Of a DNA stretch of 64,000 bases, positions 45,641-54,769 are shown one piece after another. The stretch covers positions 1,241,001 through 1,305,000 of the forward strand of contig JAEVLN010000023.1 in assembly GCA_018350325.1 (NCBI GenBank). The letters run 5' to 3'. Below the pieces are notes generated by a model. The model did no database searches and was not told the DNA's origin. It saw only the letters and a list, made by a program, of their open reading frames with translations. This DNA comes from Globodera rostochiensis. Its lineage: Eukaryota; Nematoda; Chromadorea; Rhabditida; Heteroderidae. The stretch's first letter is position 1, and every line of letters starts with the position of its first letter. Both the position numbers and the translations under genes were made by a program.

Positions 45641-46267
45641 GGTTTCGCCAAGGAAAGTTTGACTTTTTCTGATAGTTTTACACAAACACACGGGGGATGG
45701 ACGGTCACCTCCATCTCCCGCCATGTCCCGTCTTAAGACAAAGGTGGCTAACCAATTCTTAGATTTATGTGGCGGCCCTTTTGAACACTGCTCTCCCCCA
45801 TTTATTGCTAATCCCTCAAATGATGGACCGAAGAATCACCAATTTTTTCATACGGGGACTGGAAAGGCATTTTTGGGAGGTCGAATTTAAAAGTTTTAAG
45901 CGCGTTTTGAGCGGGACCACCTAATTCAATGAATTTTGCAAATATGTAAAAAGAAATTGGTATATGAACAAATAAACTGAGAGAGTCCGGGATGGCTCCA
46001 TGACATTTCCGCCGGTAGGGCTTGTTTCAGCGCAATACACGGATGGACACGGACGGATAGGAAAGTCAAACCCGAGCATATCCGTATTTTTGAGTACCAA
46101 TGTTATTATAAGCCGAGGCCAGGCGGTGGTCTTGCGTACCTTTTGACAAAACAGGTACTTATTTATCGTTTTGCCTGCGCATACACATCTCCCATTAATA
46201 AAAGTGTTTAACTAAATGTTCAAATATTTTTTAATTAAAATGAGTGCAAAAAATAATTTTTAAAAAA

Positions 46268-46756
46268 TTAATCCCATCTTTCTGAATGACCGTAATCTTC
46301 CACAACAACGCCATAAATCCGCTTGTTTTTCAGTTTATAAATCTCTTTGCCAATGTTGAATTGGAACTTTGGCCCGAAATTTGCTTCAATTTTGATGCCA
46401 GGATTGCCCAACGATTCTGAAGCATTCTTTTGTCCGTTTCCTTTTGTTCCTCAAACTTTTTGTTCTGTTTTTCAACTAACTGCTCCAAAAAGTTGTTCAG
46501 TTGCCGTTCACGTTCATTGAATTGCTTAAAAAGTTGTGTAAACGCGAACACGGCATTGGCATTGACATTAGCCGACCCTTTAAGCCTAATCAGAATTCAC
46601 CGTTGGCTTTTGCTCAAGTGCATTAAGTCGTTTAAGCAATGCTTTCTGATCACTTTGCATCAACAAAAACTGATCAATGGAAACGAGCTTCTGCTGGTCC
46701 TCATTTAACCAGCCAATTTTCTCTTCCAGTTTCTCATATTCGGTCAAATTTGACAT
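46268..46756 (-). pseudogene. SPRY gene D: coil fused directly to SPRY tail
   Basis: Starts [20 protein letters not shown] and continues [19 protein letters not shown], as in gene F, then a stop (VNSD). A second coil piece (ERERQLNNFLEQLVEKQNKK, then [11 protein letters not shown]) runs straight into a SPRY last-exon tail in another frame ([19 protein letters not shown]), ending 46268. The middle of the coil and nearly all of the SPRY domain have been deleted. Confidence 0.65.
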
Positions 46757-46962
46757 GCTAATTTCTACAATTGGAAATATTATTAACAAAACATAAACCA
46801 AATCACAAGACTTTAACTTAAATTTAGAGAGAATCTCCACTAAATGAGAGAGTTTTTGAAAAAAATAAATGAATGTTTTAACCGTTTAAAATGAAATAAC
46901 ATATTTATAGACTGACTTAAAGTTGGGATTATCTTATAAATATTTGAATGAATTTTTGCGGT

Positions 46963-47092
46963 TTAACCCGGAGAATTGTGAGAATAAAATTTCTTAATTT
47001 TTTTACAATTTAAACCTTTTTTTTATGTTTGCAACTAAACCAATCCCGCGTGTGATTTTTAGGGACACCCGACTTTTTAAACTGGAATTTCA
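46963..47092 (-). promoter_or_regulatory. Conserved 5' flank of SPRY genes, copy D
   Basis: Nearly identical to 50740-50871. It includes CCGGAGAATTGTGAGAATAA, ATGTTTGCAACTAAACCAAT and CCCGCGTGTGATTTTTAG. Both lie 210-300 bases upstream of an MSNLTE start codon. The shared block may be the promoter and 5' leader carried in the gene duplication. Confidence 0.4.
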
Positions 47093-47169
47093 GGGTAAAT
47101 GTTGGCTCTATTTTAGGGAATACGGTAGGCTGCTTTCCGTGTTTCTGATCAAAAAATCCCGGTCAATAA

Positions 47170-47455
47170 TGCTGAAAGCAACTGGCGGTTCCGTGATTGG
47201 GACCAGCGAAGAGATAATTGCCAGCGGCCAAAAAAGTCGCCGTCCACATTAATGCCCGGGGGGGGGCAAGTGAAGAGGAGAAATTCGAAATTAATCTAAA
47301 TGCCAAGTTCAAAAGGCTGGTTTCAGAAAATTAGGAGATCAATTCATAATTACCTATATTTGAATACTAATTAAAGCTTTTGAGTACAGATTGCGACGGA
47401 TCTCCGCAGCGCGGCCGTGTCATCGGTGGACAAATAAATTGGCGGTGTCTGCAAA
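47170..47455. repeat. Segmental duplicate, copy 1
   Basis: 47225-47430 matches 51920-52130 almost throughout (GTCGCCGTCCACATTAATGC, AAATGCCAAGTTCAAAAGG, TTGCGACGGATCTCCGCAGC). On the minus side it abuts the first bases of a SPRY last exon (ACACCGCCAATTTATTTGTC, 47434-47453), so a broken SPRY tail travels with it. Confidence 0.65.
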
Positions 47456-47748
47456 TAAAAACAAAAAAAATAATTTAAATAAATATTTAGTTTCTTAAGT
47501 TCCTTAAAATTTTTCAAGAATTCGGATAAAACCTTGAAAGATTTAAAAAAACCAATATGTTTCATCGTTTAATTTATGCCCCCAAACTGATATTCCTATT
47601 CGGCACAATGCAAATCAAAAAAAAATTAAATGGAAAATGCGGAACTTGTTTGAATTTTGGTCTGAGATTTGAAATCGATGAATTGATAAAAATGGTTTGA
47701 TCAACAAAGATAAACAAACGATCGTAATCGTCGACAACATTTTAAATT

Positions 47749-48347
47749 TTAAATCTCATCGGCAATGTTGAATTGGAACTTCGGCCCGAAATTTGCTTCA
47801 ATTTTGGTGTCAGGATTGCCCAACGAAACGCATGGGAATAAATCGGCGGCAAAATCGACAATGGCGGTGTCTACAAAAACAAATATTAAACAAAAATTAA
47901 GCGGAAATAATTCCAAAACCCTCCCCCTAAACAATTATTATTAGGGCTAAGATTTTTAGTTAAGAAAAATCTCTAAATTTAACTAAATAGTGACGAAAAA
48001 AGTGCCAAAATTGTGGTCAAAATCCGGGTTCATAAGCAAAAATAGTGATAAAAAATGTGCATAAAAATAATAATAATAGCTTAAAAACCTATTTTTTCAT
48101 TTTTTGGACAAAAAGTTTTTTAGTTACGAATAATGACCGTTAAAATGACAAAATTTCCGATTAAAAACCATGTTTTCGTGCATAACACGACAAAACAACG
48201 CTGCAGAAAAAATATTTTTTTAAAAATGAATTGCTCCCAAAATTTTTATTCTTTTTCACCCAAACGCTCCCCGTTTTTTGTGTAAATAATTTGCCCATTT
48301 TTGGCGCCGCATCTGACGACGTTGCCGACGCCAAATTTGGGCTTTCC
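47749..48347 (-). pseudogene. SPRY fragment E (last two exons)
   Basis: 48347-about 48252 reads [20 protein letters not shown] then YTKNGERLG at the donor TTGGGTGAAAAAG; 47871-47749 reads [20 protein letters not shown] then [18 protein letters not shown] and stop. The intron between them holds an AT-rich insertion (47940-48200) beginning TTAGGGCTAAGATTTTTAG and containing TTTTCGTGCATAA. Upstream SPRY and coil exons are absent. Confidence 0.65.
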
Positions 48348-48536
48348 ATAAATTATATATATTTATTATTTAAGCTTATACAAACGAGATAATTAAATTA
48401 AAAGTTGCGGCGAATTATGCATGAACACAGAAAAGATTTTTCACTTTTTTTGCCGTGAATATTGGCATTTTGGTTTAGAAAAGACAACCCGGAGGGCTCG
48501 AGGATTTATATAAAAGCTTTGTGAGGGCCAAATGTG

Positions 48537-48605
48537 CAACAAAAACGACGACGGTTTTTTTGCGAAAATATTTTATTTCATTTTAAAAATGATTAAAGTT
48601 TATTT
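48537..48605 (-). repeat. Conserved 3'-flank block of SPRY duplicons
   Basis: GTGCAACAAAAACGACGACG followed by GTTTTTTTGCGAAAATATTT. The same block is at 24415-24460 (3' of gene B, opposite strand as expected for a plus-strand gene) and at 56408-56465 (3' of fragment G). In each case it lies downstream of a SPRY gene. Confidence 0.6.
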
Positions 48606-48850
48606 TTAATTTGTAATTAAAGTATTATGACCCAAATGTTTAAAATGCTACCCGTAATAGGCCAAAAAATTCGTCATTTGACAAATGCTAAAAGCCAGAT
48701 TAAATTTCTTAACGAACAGATTGCAAAACGACAACGGAAATCAAATCAAACAAATTTGAAAACAAAAAAATTCAATTAAAATTGATCGAAAGAATCCTTC
48801 CAAATAAAAATAAAAACAAATCAATTTTCACTGTCCGCGCGGCTTCCTCA

Positions 48851-50446
48851 TCATAATTTGTATCTGAAGTTTGGACCAAATTTTGCTCTAATTTCGTCGT
48901 CAGAGCCCCGCAACGAAACGCATGGAAACAAATCGACGGCAAAAGAGACAAATAAATTGGCGGTGTCTGCAAAAATAAATTAAATTTAAAAACAAAATTA
49001 CCCTTTTAATTTAATTCTTTCTCACCCAAACGCTGTCCATTTTTTGTGTAAATAATTTGGCGAGTTGCCAAATTGACGCCGCAGCCGATGACGTCGCCGA
49101 CGCCAAACGAAGTCTTTCCAGCAATGTACGGACGTCCATAGGCGCAGTGGGAGCATCCCTCAACCGCGTGACCCCAAAAAGTGCCATAGCTTCCGTATCC
49201 GTAAGTGCCTTCGGGACCTCCAACACTTTTGTCCAATGGCATTCGTTTGGTCGCGAATCCAATGAAAACATCGCTAAATACAACTTTCTTCAAAGGAAAA
49301 TGCTTTTAAAGCATTTTGAAGCTCAACTATTTATTTATTTATTTTATTTACCTGCTTTTCGCTAACACATTCACTTCGTAGTAGAAAATGCCAAAATATT
49401 CTTTTGGAATTGGCTCAACAGCGAGGACAGAATGCCACACTAAAAAGTAAGCGGAAAATAAACTCTTTACATTAACCTTTTAAACCAAAATCTTTACCCA
49501 AATTATCTCCATTCTTTTCAACAATCAATCGATCGGGCTCAGAGAGCGTCAGGTCCTTGGGGCATGCAGCGGAATCCCATCGATTTTGTGGGGTCAGGCC
49601 TAATGATTGTATTTATTTATACCTATATTTATTATTTTGAATTAAATTTTATTTTTCAAAACTGAAAGGAAAGCATTTAAACAACAATTTCTCTACCATT
49701 TCTCTTCAACGCGTCGATGTTCTGTTTCTGTTGTTTCTGACACTCCTCCAATTCGGCGACATCCTTTTCCCGTTGTCCTTTCATCTCGTCCATTTGCTTC
49801 TTGTGAGCATTTGACAGTTTCTCGAGTTCCCCCTGATGCTTCAACGAAAGCTGATCAATGGAAACTGAAACGGTGAAATAAATGAATTATTTGGGAAAGA
49901 AAAAAATGATTAATGCAGCACACTATCAAAGGTAAAAAGGATTTTCCAAATTCAACCAAATTTACCCTTCAGTTTTTTTGCCAACTCGTCGGTCTGCTGC
50001 TGTTTGTTCTGACACTTCTCCAACTCGGCTCGGAGTGCCTTCTGAACAATTGACAAGAAAAAATGAAATGTTTTTGTTAGAAAATATATTCACACATTTT
50101 CGAACTCGAATTTTGCAAGACTTTTCCATTCCTCCATTTGTTCAAGCTGTTTGCCGACCAATTCTTTCGTGTTCTTCAATTCCTCTTTCGTCTGATGCAA
50201 TTCGTCCTTTAACAAAACCCAAAATAAATCAAATCACGAAGCACTCACAATCTGTGCTTTTTGATCAGTTTTTTGTTGTTCAGCATTTGCCGTTTGCTTT
50301 TGCTCCAGTGCATTAAGTCGTTGAAGCAATGCTTTCTGATCACTTTGCATCAACAAAAACTGATCGACGGAAACGAGCTTCTGCTGGTCCTCATTTAACC
50401 AGCCAATTTTCTCTTGCAATTTCTCGAATTCGGTCAAATTTGACAT
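48851..50446 (-). CDS. Coiled-coil SPRY-domain protein F, apparently intact
   Basis: Eight exons: 50446-50252, about 50206-50093, 50045-49968, 49867-49695, 49605-49498, 49440-49352, 49275-49027 and 48967-48851. The start is [20 protein letters not shown]. The coil continues [39 protein letters not shown] and [20 protein letters not shown]. The SPRY domain is complete: [93 protein letters not shown], then [16 protein letters not shown] and [10 protein letters not shown] before a TGA. This is the RBP-1/SPRYSEC type of SPRY domain. There is no signal peptide, unlike secreted SPRYSECs, so cytoplasmic or non-classical location is inferred. The TTGGGTGAGAAAGAATTAA donor allows readthrough to a stop if the last intron is retained. 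Confidence 0.8.
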
Positions 50447-50739
50447 GCTAATTTCTACAAAATTTGAAATCTTATTAACGAATGGAACACATAAGCAAAT
50501 CACCAGACTTTAACTTAAATTTATAGAGAATTTCCACTAAAATGAGAGAGTTTTTTAAATAATAAATGACATATTTATAGGCTGAAAGTTGGAGTTATAT
50601 TATAAATTGAAAGGATTTTTGCGGTGGGCAAATTGTTGACCTGAAAAGGGGGGGGGGGGATGGAGGGCATTCACTTTTTTGTGGGGAATTAATCTCTTTT
50701 TATTATATAAATTTGAATTGTTTATTTGCCCCCAGCAAA

Positions 50740-50871
50740 ATGTTGACCCGGAGAATTGTGAGAATAAAATTTCTTAATTTTTTTACACTTTAAACCTTTT
50801 TTTATGTTTGCAACTAAACCAATCCCGCGTGTGATTTTTAGAGACACCCGACTTTTTAAATTGGAATTTCA
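50740..50871 (-). promoter_or_regulatory. Conserved 5' flank of SPRY genes, copy F
   Basis: Partner of 46963-47092; about 300 bases upstream of the gene F start codon. I see no clear TATA box at a fixed distance, so the assignment as promoter or leader rests on position and conservation only. Confidence 0.4.
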
Positions 50872-50926
50872 GTTTTAACATTGAAAAAATAGGGAATGTT
50901 TTAATTTTGTTACACACTGTATGTAT

Positions 50927-51109
50927 CAGGGATGTAAATAGCGCCGAAAAAAAGCGATCGGCGATATGCGATATCGAATTTTAAATGCGATAACGATATT
51001 CGATTGGCGATAAAACCATTTTCCAATGCAATAGCGATATGCGATATACCCAAAAAAGGCGATAAATGCGATATATATCGCGCGATAGCGATAACGATTT
51101 ACATCCCTG
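50927..51109. mobile_element. 183-bp hAT-like MITE, GCGATA-rich
   Basis: Ends CAGGGATGTAAAT and ATTTACATCCCTG. The flanking octamers GTATGTAT (50919-50926) and ATATGTAT (51110-51117) match at 7 of 8. The interior is almost entirely GCGATA, GCGATAT and CGATAACGAT motifs. Confidence 0.82.
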
Positions 51110-51117
51110 ATATGTAT

Positions 51118-51172
51118 TAGTGATGCACGAGACCCAAAATTTCCCGAGACTCGAGACTCTCGTGCATCACTA
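51118..51172. mobile_element. 55-bp hAT-like MITE abutting the previous one
   Basis: Ends TAGTGATGCACGAGAC and CTCTCGTGCATCACTA. Its left target copy is the right target copy of the neighbouring element (ATATGTAT); the right copy is GTATGTAC (6 of 8). It has almost no interior, so it is a near-minimal element. Confidence 0.7.
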
Positions 51173-51242
51173 GTATGTACATATGTGCTAATTTCAGATG
51201 CCCCCAATCAGTGCATTTCGTCCCTATTGCTCCGTTGAGCGG

Positions 51243-51749
51243 CTAATATGTTGTCAAATCGCAGCGGACACCCCCATTTATTCTGTCCCAAAATAGCTTT
51301 TTCGGCCTATTCATTTCACCCGGCCGGACGCAAAGTTTGCCTTTTTGGCCAACTTTCCCGATTCGACCATCCCCAAAATTTGATAATTTCCAAAATTGGT
51401 ATGAGCTGCTTTCATCAACCAAAAGGCCCTCAGGATTTTCGTGCCCCCTTGTGCCCATCACCTTCGGCGAGACTTCTGTGGGCCCAAAGATGTTGTCAAC
51501 ACTTTTTTGTGTTCCATTGTCCCCCCCCCCCGACTTGAGGGCAAGTGGAATTAACATTTGCGGAAAAAAATGAAGAGAGGGAGTAAAAAGAAAATGAACG
51601 AACCCCGAAAAGCCCCAGAGGGCGGATTTGTATTGGTTGATCCCCCCGGGAGAAGCATTGAAAATGATGCAATTGGCAGAAAAAGGAGGCGGGCGGGTTT
51701 TGGAACCCGCACAATTAGTGATGATTAGGAGGGGTGAGTGGTCGTGCAC
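51243..51749 (-). other. Unassigned 168-codon open frame
   Basis: A long stop-free minus-strand frame (contains NIFGPTEVSPKVMGTRGHE and SSYQFWKLSNFGDGRIGK). No domain or splice partner is recognised and the plus strand is also partly open, so coding status is doubtful. Confidence 0.15.
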
Positions 51750-51914
51750 CAGAGATGTAGCCGGATTCCGGACTTTTGAGAAAAAAAAATCCGAAATTTA
51801 GCCGGAAATTTTACAAAAAGTAATTATAATAAAGTGATTAATGGATAAAACTGATAGTTTTTAATCGTCAACAACAACATATAATAGTTATATCTTTTCC
51901 CAATTTTAAATGCT

Positions 51915-52135
51915 ATTGGCAAAAATGTCGCCGTCCACGTCAGTGCCCGGGGGGTGGCTGGTGAGGAGGAGGAGACAAATTCGAAATTATTAATCTAAAT
52001 GCCAAGTTCAAAAGGCTGGTCTCAGCAAATTGGGAGATTAATTCATAATTACCTATATTTAATACTAATTAAAACTTTTGTGTACAAATTGCGACGGATC
52101 TCCGCAGCGTGGCCGTGTCAGCGGTGGGCAAACTA
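51915..52135. repeat. Segmental duplicate, copy 2
   Basis: Partner of 47225-47430. It also lies close to a broken SPRY tail (52405-52510). Confidence 0.65.
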
Positions 52136-52404
52136 TGCAGTCGGCGAGGCGGGAGTACGCGGCATTTTCACGTCCACCCAAAGTGCCAAAACGCTATCAC
52201 GACGTTAATCACCACTGACTGATCAATTAATTAATCACAAAATTAATCTTAATCTACAACAACAAAAAGAACAATCCTCATTTTTCAGTTTTAACTCTCA
52301 TTATTTTGTCGAGCTCAAAATTGATGCTGATCAAAAAGTAATTATAATAAAGTGATCAATGGATAAAACTGATCGGTTTAACAACAACAAATAATGTTAT
52401 ATCT

Positions 52405-52943
52405 TTTTTCCAATGGGTCCAAAATTCGCTTCAATTTTGTTGCCAGGCTTGCCCAACGAAACGCATGGAAACAAATTGGCGGTAAAAGAGACAAATAAAT
52501 TGGCGGTGTCTGCAAATCAAAACAAAAAATAATTTAAACAAAAATTTAGTTTTTAAAAAAAATAGACACAAATAAATTTAGGAAAAAATAGCATAACCCT
52601 CCCACAACACTTATATTATGTCCACGAATTGGTTTGGCGATGATGCTTTTTGCCCCCCTCCCTTTTTTCGTGCATTTTTGAACAATTTGTGCAATAAAAA
52701 AGATTTTTGGAACTTTCGAATTCGCGTTTGCGGGCTTCCCGAATTTTGTTGAACGGGAGGGAAGTCAAATTTGCCCCGTCCGTGTAACCAAATGACATTT
52801 GCGTCGTTTTTTTATAAAATGAATTGGCCCCAAAATTTTTATTTTTTCTCACCCAAACGCTCCCCGTTTAGCGTGTAAATAATTTGGCCATTTTCCAAAT
52901 TGACGCCACAGCCGATGACGTCGCCGACGCCAAACGAAGGCTT
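52405..52943 (-). pseudogene. SPRY fragment (last two exons)
   Basis: 52943-52856 reads [20 protein letters not shown] then [11 protein letters not shown] at a TTGGGTGAGAAAAAATAA donor, although the first KPSF bases are damaged (CTTTTTCTTTG). 52510-about 52405 reads [20 protein letters not shown] then [13 protein letters not shown] before decaying. The intron carries unrelated sequence (52560-52830). Same arrangement as fragment E. Confidence 0.6.
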
Positions 52944-53552
52944 TTTCTTTGATTAAAGGACGTCGTTATTTTGTAAAAACATCAATTTTTGTTTATTTGA
53001 AAATTGCAAAAATTATATATAATTAGCTTTTACTCTATTTTCAAACCATTTCAACTGCTGGCTTTTATTTTTAATAGTTTTATTTTATATAAATTACTAT
53101 TGTTTTTAAATCGAACTTATGCCACTTGAGATTTAACAAGTAACATAAAAGTGAATAAATTCTCGAGATACTTAAAAAATCTCGGTAAAATTTCGTTGAT
53201 CGATCTCAAAAAAATTTACATTGTTGATCAGTTTTAGGGCGATTTTTGGTCCTCATTTGTCAGTGCGAATGATAAAATGATGATGATCTTTCGCCACAAC
53301 GAAATTCTTGAAAAAGATTAAGTGCGTCTCTTGCTCAATTGAAACAGTTTTTTGGTGGCGATGCGCAATTAATTGGCCCATAAAATGTGTGAATTTTGCA
53401 CGATTTGATGGACACGAACGCTCGGGGAGGTGCCAATTTTTTGATCAATTTTTATTCCCTTTTTTTGTGCGGTTGAAAAGAATTCGTCCGAACATCCAGT
53501 TATACGACGTAATCATGATGTGCTGATCAAAAAAAAAAAATTGGTTAAACCT

Positions 53553-53559
53553 TATAAAA
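53553..53559 (+). promoter_or_regulatory. TATA box of the Gly/Tyr-rich gene
   Basis: TATAAAA, 77 bases before the start codon, in the context CCTTATAAAATGGGG. The spacing suits a transcription start near 53580-53590 and a short leader. Confidence 0.55.
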
Positions 53560-53635
53560 TGGGGGGCTAGTGTCCGTCAATGTCCCACTCAAACAAACTC
53601 TTCATTTAACCTCCTCCCCGAGACTGAACGCGATA

Positions 53636-54061
53636 ATGAGCTCTACAACCGTCTTGATCATGCTGATTCTGGTGGCCAGTGCCTTCGTTGTGCAAGCCGA
53701 CGCTGGATGGTTTAAAGCATATAACGGCTATGGCTACGATGGAAGCGCAGCCGCGGCCGCGTCGGCGGGCTATGGCGGCTACGGTGGCTACGGCGGCTAC
53801 AGTGGCTACGGCGGCTACGGTGGAAGCGCGGTCGCGGCCGCGTCGGCGGGCTATGGCGGCTACGGTGGCTACGGCGGCTACAGTGGCTACAGCGGCTACG
53901 GTGGAAGCGCAGTCGCAGCCGCGTCGGCGGGCTACGGTGGCTACCGTGGCTACAGCGGATACGGTGGCTACCGTGGCTACGGTGGAGGCGCGGTTGCAGC
54001 CGCGGCCGCGTCGGCGGGCTACGGTGGCTACGGCGGTTGCGCAGGTTGCGGACGCAAATAA
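53636..54061 (+). CDS. Secreted Gly/Tyr/Ala-rich repeat protein
   Basis: A single-exon gene of 141 residues. I choose the ATG at 53636 because it gives a clean signal peptide (MSSTTVLIMLILVASAFVVQ, cleavage near ADA-GW); an in-frame ATG at 53570 would place 22 polar residues before it. The mature part is four or five repeats of an Ala-rich block (SAVAAASAG) plus YGGYGGYGGYSGYGGYGG-type runs, ending CAGCGRK with two cysteines. No dibasic cleavage sites separate the repeats. Gly/Tyr repeats occur in nematode cuticle, eggshell or silk-like proteins and in YGGYG antimicrobial peptides; the sequence does not decide between these. High GC and repeat purity contrast with the AT-rich surroundings. 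The antisense frames here are shadows. Confidence 0.75.
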   Translation: MSSTTVLIMLILVASAFVVQADAGWFKAYNGYGYDGSAAAAASAGYGGYGGYGGYSGYGGYGGSAVAAASAGYGGYGGYGGYSGYSGYGGSAVAAASAGYGGYRGYSGYGGYRGYGGGAVAAAAASAGYGGYGGCAGCGRK

Positions 54062-54164
54062 ACGCGCACCGTCGGGCAAAAAAAGAAAAAGGCGCACGAA
54101 GGATGGACAAATTTTACCAAAAGCATTTTTACCCCCCCCCCCCGTGCTGTTGTACATATTATAG

Positions 54165-54390
54165 AGTGATGAGTATGGCCCGGATTTTTTAAGGGCTTTA
54201 CCTATTTTTTTGCACATGCTTTCCAAAGTAAAAATTATATATTAGCACTTGTCGAGAAATGCCAAAATAAGCATTAAAAATCACGATAAGCGCCTAAAAT
54301 AAGCACTAAAAGGAGAAAAAAATGCCAAAATATGCACTAAAGGTCCAAAAGTACCAGAATAGGCAATAAAAGTGAGGTTGGCCACGGCAA
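54165..54390. repeat. Transposon-like left end with AAGCACTAAA motifs
   Basis: Starts GTATGGCCCGGATTTTTTAA GGGC and repeats AATAAGCACTAAA and ATGCCAAAATA. Closely related to 44604-44780 and more distantly to 41397-41560 and 47940-48200. I could not find a matching right end or target duplication. Confidence 0.5.
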
Positions 54391-54660
54391 ATTTTAATTA
54401 AGCTGAAAGTGCTCGAGGGTAGAGCCCGGTCGAGATCGAAAATCTCGACGAGATTCTCGAAAAATCTCGACCTCAAGATCTCGCTCGAAGCTCAAGTCCG
54501 GGCTCTACTCGAGGGCAAAACGGTTGACTGCGTCGCGGAGGGCAAATAAGCACCGAATTTGGTCGGAGAGACGGCTGAATCGTGCTACAAATTGAACTTG
54601 TTGTACAAGGAGCAGAAGAAGTCGGAAGCTTTGTGAAATGTTCTTCGAGTTGTCAATTTT
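54385..54660 (+). pseudogene. Copy of the 45400 coding-like segment, broken by a MITE
   Basis: Left part AATTAAGCTGAAAGTGCTCG and right part GCAAAACGGTTGACTGCGTC align with 45463-45510, where the two are contiguous. The 88-bp element at 54420-54507 plus one 8-bp target copy accounts for the difference. A further in-frame stop (GGCAAATAAGC) is present. Confidence 0.7.
54420..54507. mobile_element. 88-bp hAT-like MITE, CGAGA-rich
   Basis: Ends TAGAGCCCGG and CCGGGCTCTA, exact 8-bp direct repeat CTCGAGGG (54412-54419 and 54508-54515). Interior ATCTCGACGAGATTCTCGA type. The paralogous segment at 45472 provides the empty site. Confidence 0.9.
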
Positions 54661-54769
54661 GTGCTTTTTTTGATTGGAAATTGGGGTTTCGCCAAGGAAA
54701 GTTGGGCTTTTTCTGATCATCTTACATTAATCAGCTAACATCTTTAGTGCAGTGTTCCCCGAACTCATC

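Noticed and set aside
53606..54226. Minus-strand 206-codon and 132-codon frames
   Set aside because: Arg/His/Ala low-complexity antisense shadow of the Gly/Tyr repeat gene; no signal peptide or domain.
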